Part shown: in pieces, positions 46,100-54,862 of the stretch
Layout: each line of letters begins with the position of its first letter
How positions within the stretch are numbered: position 1 is the stretch's first letter
Assembly (NCBI RefSeq): GCF_029697505.1
Contig: NZ_JARJEF010000014.1
Coordinates: 1 to 64,000 of the forward strand
Length of the DNA stretch: 64,000 bases
Source of the DNA: Pseudophaeobacter profundi
Lineage (GTDB): Bacteria > Pseudomonadota > Alphaproteobacteria > Rhodobacterales > Rhodobacteraceae
Direction of reading: 5' to 3'
Translations under genes and position numbers: made by a program
The notes under the pieces: generated by a model
Told to the model about the DNA's origin: nothing
Seen by the model: only the letters and a program-made list of their open reading frames with translations
Database searches by the model: none

Positions 46100-46497
46100 T
46101 GGCAGTGATCCACAACAACGCTCCCGCTACACTAGATCTATTCAGGGATATGGAACTCGAAGAACAAAGCTCAATGCACTCCTCCGGCTCGCAAAGGCGC
46201 CCGGCAACGGGGAAACGTAAAAAGACACCTCCCAAGGGCAAAAAAAACACCGCAGATAATTTAATCAAAGAATGTTACCTCACGGTCAAAGAGGTGGCGC
46301 ATCGATACGGCGTTTGCCGCCAAACCCTTTGGCGCTGGGAAAAGAACAAGAAATTTCCGCCGCGGGTGAAGCTGTCAGCAACAACGGCGCGGTGGAGACT
46401 TTCTGATCTTACCGCCTTTGAGGCAACGCTATCTGGCGGCCTACCAAAAGCCGAAAGGCCACCCGTTCACCGCCTGCTCTCAAAGCGGGAGAACTAG
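46099..46497 (+). CDS. AlpA-like helix-turn-helix protein
   Basis: 132 residues. A basic, low-complexity N-terminal half (RRPATGKRKKTPPKGKKNTA) precedes an AlpA/MerR-type HTH: YLTVKEVAHRYGVCRQTLWR, then WEKNKKFPPRVKLS and RWRLSDLTAFEA. Such proteins regulate integrase or excision in mobile elements. Translationally coupled to the upstream small HTH gene; the recombinase starts three bases after its stop. Confidence 0.78.
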   Translation: MAVIHNNAPATLDLFRDMELEEQSSMHSSGSQRRPATGKRKKTPPKGKKNTADNLIKECYLTVKEVAHRYGVCRQTLWRWEKNKKFPPRVKLSATTARWRLSDLTAFEATLSGGLPKAERPPVHRLLSKREN

Positions 46498-46499
46498 AC

Positions 46500-48113
46500 A
46501 TGAGCCGCTCCTATCGCAAGATTCGCCCCACAGTCTCCATGGTCTATTCTGTCACCGAGGTGCAGGCGCTCTATGACGTATGCCGCAACACCGTTTCAAA
46601 CTGGGTCAGTAACGGCTTGAAGCCATCTGACAACACGTTGCCACAATTATTCCGAGGTGCAGAACTCAAGCGCTTTCATGCCGCGTACACCGCTCGCAAA
46701 CAGCAGCCCCTGCGCTTTGGAGAGTTCAAATGCTTGAAGTGTGGGTATCCCGGTTTTCCGGACGTGAATTCAGTTACCCTTATAGCCGATGGTAATCGTG
46801 CCACCAAGGCCTATGCAACGTGTTGCAACTGCAGTGGCAGAGTGCTGAAGTTACTTGGTGCAACGGAATGTGACAAAGTAAAAGAATGCATCGAAACCAA
46901 CACCAGCCTAGCACAAATAGACGAAGAGAAAGGTCAGCCTTCGGCCCGTGTTGGGAAAGATACGGCATCTCAAGACATGGAATGGTTCCCAACCAATGAC
47001 AGGATCATCCACGATTGGCAGGCCTATGCGGGGCGCTATGATCCCAAAACCGTCCAGGCACACCTCATCAGCATCCGTGACTTTGAGCGTTTTTTGGGTG
47101 GGCAGTCTTTCGAAAAGGTAAGGCCAAAAGATGCGGGGGCCTATCGTGATCATCTGGTAAAAATACGTGAACGAGCCAAAGCCGATGGTGGCCTGAGCAA
47201 TTCGACCGTTCGACACAGGGCATCGCACCTTGCATCCTTTTTCAGATGGCTCAGAGGACAGAGTGGATATCGGCGCCTCAGCGCGGGAATACCAGATTAC
47301 TTCGCCCTGCCACGTAGCACATCCGCGCAACCGCTTGAGAAGGGGAAACGCCCCTTTCCATCCATGCAAGATGCTTGGCATATGGTCGAATTAATGCCGG
47401 ACCAAACGCTTGTGCAACGGCGAGATCGATCTATGGTTGCTTTTGCGTTCATAAGTGGCCTCAGGGCAGGCGCACTGACATCTTTGCGGTTGAAACACCT
47501 GAACCCGCAGGGACAAACGGTTGTACAGGACGCCCGCGATATGCGCGCCAAGAACGGCAAGAGCTATCGAGCGAGGTGGTTCCCTAGAACGGATCAATTC
47601 CAAACGGTATTCCTCGCCTGGCTCCAGGAACTGGAAAAACTTGGTTTTCAGGATCAAGACGCCCTATTTCCTGAGATAAAGGATCTTGTCCGTCAACGGC
47701 AGGGTTCACCCCCTGTTGCAACCCTAAGCTCTAGCAGGACGCTGCAAGCCGCCTTCGCTCGTGCGTCAAAGCCACTTGGAATGAACTATTCGCCTCATTC
47801 TGCCCGGCATGCATTGAAAGCGCTGGGCGCGCGAGTCTGCCGCACGCAAGAGGAACGCAAAGCCTGGTCGATGAATTTGGGCCACGCTGATGAGGCGATC
47901 ACCGAAAGGCACTATGGCAAGATGTCAGCCGCGCGCAGTCGTGCGATTGTTGAAGCGCTAAGCTCAGATGAGGTGTTCACTGAAGAAGAAAAAGAGATAA
48001 TCATCGATTACCACGAAGGCCGATTTGCGCGCGGGAGCGACGCATATCGAACAGCACGCAGACTGGCAGACAAGCGAGAGAAGGCCCGAGGGGACGATAA
48101 CGTAATCGAATGA
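46500..48113 (+). CDS. Tyrosine recombinase with N-terminal HTH and Cys4 zinc-ribbon
   Basis: 537 residues. Residues ~14-60 (YSVTEVQALYDVCRNTVSNW) form an excisionase-like HTH; ~78-120 has FKCLKCGYPGFP and later YATCCNCSGR, a likely four-cysteine zinc ribbon; ~165-265 a SAM-like core-binding domain; ~285-510 the catalytic domain with Arg in SGLRAGALTSLRLKHL, the HSARH (HxxR) box, His in LGHADEAITE and the nucleophile in RHYGKM. All catalytic residues are visible. The HTH-plus-zinc fusion to a recombinase is unusual. End of a compact three-gene operon. Confidence 0.85.
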   Translation: MSRSYRKIRPTVSMVYSVTEVQALYDVCRNTVSNWVSNGLKPSDNTLPQLFRGAELKRFHAAYTARKQQPLRFGEFKCLKCGYPGFPDVNSVTLIADGNRATKAYATCCNCSGRVLKLLGATECDKVKECIETNTSLAQIDEEKGQPSARVGKDTASQDMEWFPTNDRIIHDWQAYAGRYDPKTVQAHLISIRDFERFLGGQSFEKVRPKDAGAYRDHLVKIRERAKADGGLSNSTVRHRASHLASFFRWLRGQSGYRRLSAGIPDYFALPRSTSAQPLEKGKRPFPSMQDAWHMVELMPDQTLVQRRDRSMVAFAFISGLRAGALTSLRLKHLNPQGQTVVQDARDMRAKNGKSYRARWFPRTDQFQTVFLAWLQELEKLGFQDQDALFPEIKDLVRQRQGSPPVATLSSSRTLQAAFARASKPLGMNYSPHSARHALKALGARVCRTQEERKAWSMNLGHADEAITERHYGKMSAARSRAIVEALSSDEVFTEEEKEIIIDYHEGRFARGSDAYRTARRLADKREKARGDDNVIE

Positions 48114-48180
48114 AATGGTGGCAATGGCCAAGCAGTAGAGGTGGTAGGCTGGCCGACCGGATGACTGGTCCCAGCCTATT

Positions 48181-48440
48181 CCGTTGAAAAACTCGTCCCA
48201 GTAGCCGCGTTGAATAGCTCACGAGATTGAGCGCGCGTTGCCTCGCCTCTCTTCAGCAGGCGATTTTTGGTGGTGGCAGGAGCTTTGCGAGCTTTCGGAG
48301 GTTCCGGGCGGTTGCTGCGAGGTGGAATTCGTCGCGCGCGCCGAGAGGGCCCCGCAATCGAAGACGGTTCAGCCCCAGGATCCGCTTCAGATGGGCGAAC
48401 AGCATCTCAACCTTCTTCCTCAGTTTGCAGGAGATCGCAT
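48181..48440 (-). pseudogene. IS1182-type transposase C-terminal fragment and element end
   Basis: Leftward translation to the stop at 48253 gives LRKKVEMLFAHLKRILGLNR, then LRLRGPLGARDEFHLAATAR and NLRKLAKLLPPP, the C-terminal signature of IS1182-family (DDE) transposases. CGTTGAAAAACTC near 48182 resembles an element end. The upstream part is lost at the joint with the tail-fibre-like fragment. It separates that fragment from the recombinase gene. Confidence 0.75.
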
Positions 48441-48451
48441 ATTCCGTGGTC

Positions 48452-49171
48452 TGGGGGCTGACCCCTGCCGAGCTGCGCATCTGGCAGGGCGGCAGCTGGG
48501 GGCTGGTGCAGGCACAGACCCAGAACCTGGATCAGATCGGCGTCAACACCAGCGCCGATAGCACCAATCGGCTTGCCCTTGCCGCTGATGCCAGCCTGTT
48601 CAGCCATGCCGGCCTGGGCACCGCCAGCCCCAGCGCCCATCTGGAGATTGCCGGCACCGGGTCGGATTATCTGCTGGCAGGGGATGGTGGCGGCACCGGG
48701 TTCCGGCTGGCCGCTGATGGCAATGGCAGCTGTGAGAGCGCCTGGTCAGGCAGTGGTGCCGATTATGCGGAATGGTTTGAATGGCTGGATGGCAACCCGG
48801 CAGGCGAGGACCGACGCCGGGTCTCGGTGGTGCTGGAGGGGGCCTGCATCCGCCCGGCCCGTGCGGACGAGGATCCCATCGGCGTGGTCAGTGCCGCCCC
48901 GGCGGTGATTGGCGATGGCGACATGGATGAATGGAAACAGCGCTGGCTGCGCGATGATTTTGGTGCGCCGCTCTTGGGCCCGGGTGGGGCCCGGCGGGAA
49001 AACCCCGCCTATGATCCCAGCCGCCCCTATCAGCCACGCAGCCAGCGCCCGGAATGGGGGCTGGTGGGGCTGTTGGGCAAGCTGCGCCTGCGCGCAGGCC
49101 AGCCCCATAGCGCCTGTTGGCTGCCGATGCGCCAGATCTCTGGCGAGATCGAGGAGTGGCTGCTGCGCTGA
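48452..49171 (+). pseudogene. 5'-truncated DUF2793/peptidase G2-type surface or tail-fibre protein
   Basis: The in-frame sequence from about 48452 (GLTPAELRIWQGGSWGLVQA) continues into GVNTSADSTNRLALAADASL, the end of a DUF2793-like domain. A C-terminal YAEWFEWLDGNPAGEDRRRV, ACIRPARADEDPIGVVSAAP and WGLVGLLGKLRLRAGQP are typical of the peptidase G2 autoprocessing domain of phage/GTA tail fibres. The start is missing; the joint with the IS1182-type fragment removes the N-terminus, and no ribosome site is apparent. Confidence 0.75.
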
Positions 49172-49219
49172 TGATCCCCCCAGGGTCGACCCCGGGGCAG
49201 CCCCCCGCCGCCCGCGCGC

Positions 49220-50668
49220 CTAGCCCTTGGCCCCCTGACCACGGGCATAAAGATCCTCATAGCGCAGGATGTCATCCTCGCCGAGATAGCTGCCGGTCTG
49301 CACTTCGATCAGCACCATGGGCAATTTTCCGGGGTTTTCCATCCGGTGCACCGCCCCCAGCGGGATATAGACCGATTGGTTTTCGCTCACCAGCTTGACC
49401 TCACCGTCTACCGTCACCTTGGCGGTGCCCTCGACCACGATCCAATGTTCCGAACGGTGGTGATGGCTTTGCAGCGACAGGGCCGCGCCGGGATGGACAT
49501 GGATGCGTTTCACCTGAAAGCGGCTGCCCTGGGCCAGGCTTTCGAACCAGCCCCAGGGGCGGTGATCCTTGGGGAATTCCGTGGCCTGTTTGGCGCCTTT
49601 TTCTTTCAGCGCCGCCACCGCCAGTTTCACATCCTGCGCCCGCGAGGCATCGGCCACCAGCACTGCGTCGGGCATCGCCACCGCAATCACATCGCGCAGG
49701 CCGATGCCCACCACGGCAAGGCTCTCCTCCTCAGAACGCAGCAGGCTGTCATGACAGTCAATTGCGGTAGCACTGCCACTGGTCACCACGCCCTGATCAT
49801 CCGCCGCGCTTTCGCGCCAGACCGCGTCCCAGCCGCCAAGATCGGACCAGCCGGCCGCAAAGGGCACCACGGTCAGGTTATCAACCTTCTCCATCACCGC
49901 GTAATCGATCGAGATATCTTCCAGGGCCTGCCAGGCGGCAGGGTCAAGACGGAAGAAGCCAAGGTCGCTCTCGGCGGCGGCAATCGCCGTCTCCACCGGC
50001 GCCATCAGGCCTGGAGCATGGGCGCGAAACGCCGCAAGGATCGCCTTGACCGAAAATAGAAAGATGCCGGCATTCCACAGGAACCTGCCCGAAGAAAGCA
50101 TCGCCTCGGCGGTCTGGGCATCGGGTTTTTCGACAAAGCGCTGCAGATCAATGGCGCGCGGGGTGAAATCGGGGGAAAACGCAATGGGGCCGCCCGCCAG
50201 CTCCAGATAGCCATAGCCGGTTTCCGCATGGGTCGGCTTGATGCCAAAGGTGACGATCTGACCGGCGCGCGCGGCGGCCTCGCCAGCCGCAACCGCGGCG
50301 CGAAAGGCCGCAGCATCGGGCACCACATGATCGGAAGGCGCCACCAGCATCAGCCCATCGGGATCACTTTGTTCCAGATAAAGCGCCGAGGCCAGCACCG
50401 CGGGCGCGGTGTTGCGCCCGGCAGGCTCGATCAGGATGGCCCCAGGATCAATGCCCACCTCTGCCAGCTGTTCGGTGACAATAAAACGGAAATCGGAATT
50501 GGTCAGCACCATCGGCGCGGCATATTCCGCCCCCGACAGCCGCTGCGCCGAGGCCTGAAACAGGGTCGTATCGCCCACCAGCGGCACAAATTGCTTGGGG
50601 TAGCTTTTGCGCGACAGCGGCCAGAGCCGGGTGCCCGACCCGCCACAAAGAAGAATGGGAGTGATCAT
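49220..50668 (-). CDS. manC: Mannose-1-phosphate guanylyltransferase/mannose-6-phosphate isomerase
   Basis: 482 residues, the usual size of the bifunctional (type II) enzyme. N-terminal pyrophosphorylase loop GGSGTRLWPLSRKSYPKQFV; C-terminal cupin isomerase with KRIHVHPGAALSLQSHHHRS and EHWIVVEGTAKV. Makes GDP-mannose, substrate of the downstream-located gmd. The ATG at 50668 follows AAGGGG. It is the last gene of the leftward run gmd-fcl-manC. A diverged fragment of a related gene is at 21490. Confidence 0.93.
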   Translation of the reverse strand: MITPILLCGGSGTRLWPLSRKSYPKQFVPLVGDTTLFQASAQRLSGAEYAAPMVLTNSDFRFIVTEQLAEVGIDPGAILIEPAGRNTAPAVLASALYLEQSDPDGLMLVAPSDHVVPDAAAFRAAVAAGEAAARAGQIVTFGIKPTHAETGYGYLELAGGPIAFSPDFTPRAIDLQRFVEKPDAQTAEAMLSSGRFLWNAGIFLFSVKAILAAFRAHAPGLMAPVETAIAAAESDLGFFRLDPAAWQALEDISIDYAVMEKVDNLTVVPFAAGWSDLGGWDAVWRESAADDQGVVTSGSATAIDCHDSLLRSEEESLAVVGIGLRDVIAVAMPDAVLVADASRAQDVKLAVAALKEKGAKQATEFPKDHRPWGWFESLAQGSRFQVKRIHVHPGAALSLQSHHHRSEHWIVVEGTAKVTVDGEVKLVSENQSVYIPLGAVHRMENPGKLPMVLIEVQTGSYLGEDDILRYEDLYARGQGAKG

Positions 50669-50698
50669 GGCTGCCCCTTTTGCAATCACATATTTAGC

Positions 50699-51673
50699 CT
50701 ATTTGGCCCGCAGGTTATCCAGCCCCTGCTCCAGGAACCAGTCATAAGTGGTCCGAATGCCCACTTCCAACGGGATCCAGGCACGCCAGCCCAGCCGATC
50801 CAGCCGGGTGACATCCATCAGCTTGCGCAGGGTGCCATCGGGTTTGCTGGGATCCGTCAGGATCTGGCCGGTAAAACCGGTGACCCGCGCCACCATCTGC
50901 GCCAGCTCCAGAATGCTGACATCCACGCCCGACCCCACGTTGATATGGCTCAGCATCGGCGCGGTCTCGCGGCTATAGGTCCCAGCATCGAGATCCATCA
51001 CAAACAGCGAGGCCGCCGCCATGTCGTCCACATGCAGGAACTCGCGCATCGGCTTGCCAGACCCCCAGATCGTGACCTCTTGCAGCCCCGCCTGTGCCGC
51101 CTCGTGGAAGCGGCGAATGAGGGCCGGCAGCACATGGCTGTTTTCCGGGTGGAAATTGTCGCCCGGCCCATAAAGATTGGTGGGCATCACGGATCGGTAG
51201 TCGACACCATATTGCCGGTTGTAACTTTCACACAGCTTGATGCCCGCGATCTTGGCCACCGCATAGGGTTCATTTGTCGGCTCCAGCGTGCCGGTCAGCA
51301 GCGCATTCTCTGCCATCGGCTGTGCTGCCGCCTTGGGGTAGATGCAGGAAGAGCCAAGCTGCAAAAGCTTTTTGACACCTGCGGCATAGGCCTGATGGAT
51401 CACGTTGCATTCGATCATCAGGTTTTCATAGATGAACTGGGCCGGGTAGCTATTATTGGCAATTATGCCACCCACCTTGGCCGCAGCCAGAATGACCTGA
51501 TCGGGTTTTTCTGCCTGGAAAAAATCCTGCACCATGGCCTGATTGGTCAGGTCCAGATCGGCGCTGGTCCGGGTCAGCAGCGTCAGATCTTCGCCTGCCG
51601 CGCGCCGCGCCTGCAACTGGCGCAGGATCGCGCCGCCCACCATGCCGCGATGGCCTGCCAGATAAACCTTCAT
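50699..51673 (-). CDS. fcl: GDP-L-fucose synthase
   Basis: 324 residues. [15 protein letters not shown] (NADP loop), LGSSCIYPK (active-site Ser/Cys) and [20 protein letters not shown] (Tyr-x3-Lys) are the Fcl/WcaG motifs. It epimerises and reduces GDP-4-keto-6-deoxymannose to GDP-L-fucose. Starts four bases after gmd ends, so the genes are co-transcribed. Confidence 0.93.
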   Translation of the reverse strand: MKVYLAGHRGMVGGAILRQLQARRAAGEDLTLLTRTSADLDLTNQAMVQDFFQAEKPDQVILAAAKVGGIIANNSYPAQFIYENLMIECNVIHQAYAAGVKKLLQLGSSCIYPKAAAQPMAENALLTGTLEPTNEPYAVAKIAGIKLCESYNRQYGVDYRSVMPTNLYGPGDNFHPENSHVLPALIRRFHEAAQAGLQEVTIWGSGKPMREFLHVDDMAAASLFVMDLDAGTYSRETAPMLSHINVGSGVDVSILELAQMVARVTGFTGQILTDPSKPDGTLRKLMDVTRLDRLGWRAWIPLEVGIRTTYDWFLEQGLDNLRAK

Positions 51674-51677
51674 CGCC

Positions 51678-52796
51678 CTAGCCTTCCAGACTCACCGGCA
51701 GATCCATGCCGTGTTCTTTCAGCAGCGCATGGCGCCGGGCCAGCTTCAGATCCTCGCGCACCATTTCAGAGCACATGTCCTGGACGGTGATTTCCGGCAC
51801 CCAGCCAAGTGTCTCGCGGGCCTTGGTGGGATCGCCCAACAGGGTTTCCACCTCGGCGGGGCGGAAGTAGCGCGGATCAATCCGCAGCAGCACATCGCCC
51901 ACCTTCAGCGCCGGGGCCGCATCACCTTCAATCGCCGCAACAGTGGCGATCTCATCAAGGCCGGTGCCGGTGAAATCCAGGGTGATGCCCAGTTCGGCCG
52001 CCGACCAGATGATGAACTGGCGCACCGAATATTGCTTGCCGGTGGCGATGACAAAATCATCCGGCCTGTCCTGCTGCAGCATCATCCACTGCATGCGCAC
52101 GTAATCCTTGGCATGGCCCCAGTCGCGCAGCGCGTCGATATTGCCCATATAAAGACAGTCTTCCAGCCCCTGCCCGATATTGGCCAACCCGCGGGTGATC
52201 TTGCGGGTGACAAAGGTCTCGCCGCGGCGCGGGCTCTCGTGGTTGAACAGGATGCCGTTGCAGGCATACATGCCATAGGCCTCGCGGTAGTTCACGGTGA
52301 TCCAATAGGCGTACATCTTGGCCACCGCATAGGGGCTGCGCGGGTGAAACGGCGTGGTCTCGCGCTGCGGCACCTCCTGCACCAACCCGTAAAGTTCCGA
52401 GGTGGAAGCCTGATAAAACCGGGTCTTTTTCTCCAGCCCGAGAAAGCGGATCGCCTCCAGCAGGCGCAGGGTGCCCATGGCATCGACATCCGCCGTGTAT
52501 TCCGGGCTTTCAAAAGACACGGCAACATGGCTTTGCGCGCCCAGGTTATAAACCTCGTCGGGCTGCACTTCCTGCAGGATCCGGGTCAGGTTCGAGGTAT
52601 CGCTCAGATCGCCGTAATGCAGTTTGAAACGGGCGTGATCGGTATGGGGATCCTGATAGATATGATCCACCCGCTGGGTATTGAACGACGAGGCCCGGCG
52701 CTTGATACCATGCACCTCATAGCCTTTTTCCAGCAGAAACTCTGCCAGATAGGACCCATCCTGGCCGGTCACACCGGTGATAAGCGCTCGTTTCAT
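51678..52796 (-). CDS. gmd: GDP-mannose 4,6-dehydratase
   Basis: 372 residues. [19 protein letters not shown] is the Gmd nucleotide loop, STSELYG and [20 protein letters not shown] hold the catalytic residues, and [16 protein letters not shown] is family-diagnostic. It converts GDP-mannose to GDP-4-keto-6-deoxymannose. The ATG at 52796 has GAAGAGG directly upstream; the frame upstream is not family-like. First gene of the GDP-fucose operon. Confidence 0.94.
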   Translation of the reverse strand: MKRALITGVTGQDGSYLAEFLLEKGYEVHGIKRRASSFNTQRVDHIYQDPHTDHARFKLHYGDLSDTSNLTRILQEVQPDEVYNLGAQSHVAVSFESPEYTADVDAMGTLRLLEAIRFLGLEKKTRFYQASTSELYGLVQEVPQRETTPFHPRSPYAVAKMYAYWITVNYREAYGMYACNGILFNHESPRRGETFVTRKITRGLANIGQGLEDCLYMGNIDALRDWGHAKDYVRMQWMMLQQDRPDDFVIATGKQYSVRQFIIWSAAELGITLDFTGTGLDEIATVAAIEGDAAPALKVGDVLLRIDPRYFRPAEVETLLGDPTKARETLGWVPEITVQDMCSEMVREDLKLARRHALLKEHGMDLPVSLEG

Positions 52797-53072
52797 ACCT
52801 CTTCCCTCTTTTGTCGGCCTGCCAGCTGCAGCCTGCCGGGCCACAGCTGACATGGCAGCGGCCCCCGCACCCGAGACCTACGAGGCAGGCGAACAGAGTG
52901 CAAGCGCCCCGACCCGCCTGATCGGCCTGATTTTGCGCCGCCCGCTCTCGTCAGGGGGGGCGATCTCGGCTAGGGTCAGCCCCGCAAGAGCCGTCATGAC
53001 AACAGAAAACCCATCCATGGACCGCGTTGCACGAATAGCGCGTGGGCCGTATTTGCCCCTTTCCCAGGTTCT

Positions 53073-53421
53073 TTATACGACACGTTCGTAGGTCGCACGA
53101 CCGAGATGGGTCATGCGGTTGAGAGCTTTGACAGCGATCTTGGTTTCGGTTGTCTGGGTCTCCAATTTGCGGCTACGCAGCTCTGATCCGATGATTTGTT
53201 TGTAACGCCCGATCTGGGCCTCGCCGCGTGATCTTTGGCCATAGGCCAGTGGCCTTCTGCCAGGCCATACGACCTCCTTTGGCGATCATGTCGATATGGG
53301 CGTTGCGTGCGGCGCACTCTCCGGGAACGGCGTTCTTCGGCGGCGGAATGATCAGCTCGACATCCGCACCGAAAGCTTGCCGGATCGTTGCGGCGGATGG
53401 TGTACCGTGAGCGTGTTGCAT
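53073..53421 (-). pseudogene. IS5-family transposase C-terminal fragment, frameshifted
   Basis: Leftward translation gives ATIRQAFGADVELIIPPPKN, RNAHIDMIAKGGRMAWQKAT, then after a frameshift SRGEAQIGRYKQIIGSELRS and MTHLGRATYERVV-stop. This is the C-terminal third of an IS5-family transposase. An element end (GCGTTGCACGAATAGCGCG) is at about 53027-53045. The upstream part is lost at ~53421 next to GAGCGTGTTGCA. The rest of 52797-53704 has no gene. Confidence 0.8.
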
Positions 53422-53582
53422 GTGAGAACCAGAACGGCCCCCTTGAAGCAGGATAGGGGGAACAGATCACCATCGTTCAGAGGCGCAAAACTCATAAATG
53501 CAGGTGCGTGTCAAACTCTTTGCCCCCGGATGTCCCCAGATACACCGCCTCAGCCGCATCCGTTTTGCCGCTCTCATTGCTG

Positions 53583-53608
53583 CAAATGTTTCGCGCGCGA
53601 AACATTTG
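53583..53608. promoter_or_regulatory. parS-like centromere palindrome 1
   Basis: A perfect 26-base palindrome with half-site CAAATGTTTCGCG followed by its exact complement. It resembles the alphaproteobacterial parS theme TGTTTC...GAAACA but with a longer GC core. It lies about 100 bases past the stop of parB. A near-identical palindrome is on the other side of the replication module (57917-57942). Confidence 0.7.
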
Positions 53609-53704
53609 GCCGCCGCCATCAGGGCCAAAAGGCATCATTAGACCCTAAAAAAGGGGCACAGCTTTCTGCGCCCCCCTGCCGTAGTTCCAATTGGCATGCC
53701 TAGG

Positions 53705-54811
53705 TCAGCGTTGCCGCAACCAGGCTTTCAAATCTTCCAGAAGTACAGCATCAACCGCCGCGCCGCTCAACTCGATCCGCTGCGCCCCCGGCTGAAATCC
53801 AAGGCGCAGCCCCTCCGTGACCTGGGTGGTCACCCGTTCCTGAGGGTGTATTCCGTCCCCTGTGCGCCGGATCTGCGGCCCGCCTTCTGGCGCCTGATGT
53901 GACTCTACAGGTGGGGTTAGAGCCGCATCAGTCGCAGCTTTCCCTGCCGTTTGCCGTGCTGCGAGACAGGCGCTGAGCAGGGCAGTTTCCTTGGCCGCAT
54001 CCCCCCGGTCACCAGCCTGCAATGCCGCCTTCAAGACCTCGGCAAAGCCCGCATCCTCGTTCAACTGACGCACCAGGGACAGCCCCAGCTTTTCACTGAT
54101 CGCAGTGGGGAAATACAGCACCGCATCAAGCGCATCGACCAGAGTGACAAAACTGCCGATCTTTGATCTCTTGGCCCGTGGCGCATTGGCAAACAGCCCC
54201 TGCAGCGCTTTCTTCTGGCTCGGAAAAACCCCCTCTTTCAAGGCGCGCACCGCGATACGGGCACGTTCATAATGGGACAGGTTGACGCGAATTTCATTCT
54301 CTTCCACCATCGCGACATAGGCGGCTTCGGCGCTCTCCGGGTGGATCACCAGGGCTTTGATCTTGGCAAATTCAGGCTCTGCACCCTCGGCATAGAGCCT
54401 GCGCAGCGCCGAAAGGCGGCGCCAGCCGGAAATCAGCCCCCAAGATTTTCCGTCAAGGCGCCCCTCCAGCGGCACCACCTCGATGGGACTCTGCTGGCCA
54501 CGGGTCCGCAAAGAGCCCATCAGGGCCTCCATCTCATCCGCGTCCTGGGTGATACGATCACGTACCAAATGCGTCTCGTCGATCGCCTCCAGGGGGATCT
54601 CTTCCACCATCAGGCCCCGACTGCGCGCGCGCTGCAGCACCTGCGTCACCTCTTGCAGGGCGGCCTGGGTTGAAACCTCGGCCGCGACCTGGGCAATGGG
54701 GGCGCTGCTTTGCGGCGGGGCGGCCAGCGGCCCCGACAGGGCTGATTTACCTTCGGGCGGGGTGGCAAGATAGGTGTCTTGCGCCGGGGAAAGCCGTTTG
54801 CGTTTTGCCAT
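53705..54811 (-). CDS. parB: ParB/RepB-type partition protein
   Basis: 368 residues. N-terminal ParB nuclease-like domain with RTRGQQSPIEVVPLEGRLDG, LISGWRRLSALRRL (GxRRLxA motif) and MVEENEIRVNLSHYERARIA (ENxxR box), followed by a helix-turn-helix core (SKIGSFVTLVDALDAVLYFP) and a C-terminal dimerisation part. It binds parS sites, for which two palindromes flank the module. 51 bases downstream of parA, same operon. Confidence 0.9.
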   Translation of the reverse strand: MAKRKRLSPAQDTYLATPPEGKSALSGPLAAPPQSSAPIAQVAAEVSTQAALQEVTQVLQRARSRGLMVEEIPLEAIDETHLVRDRITQDADEMEALMGSLRTRGQQSPIEVVPLEGRLDGKSWGLISGWRRLSALRRLYAEGAEPEFAKIKALVIHPESAEAAYVAMVEENEIRVNLSHYERARIAVRALKEGVFPSQKKALQGLFANAPRAKRSKIGSFVTLVDALDAVLYFPTAISEKLGLSLVRQLNEDAGFAEVLKAALQAGDRGDAAKETALLSACLAARQTAGKAATDAALTPPVESHQAPEGGPQIRRTGDGIHPQERVTTQVTEGLRLGFQPGAQRIELSGAAVDAVLLEDLKAWLRQR

Positions 54812-54862
54812 CTGCTGATCTCCTCATCGCGCCAATCTTGCGCCGCTGACCTTGTTAGAGCC

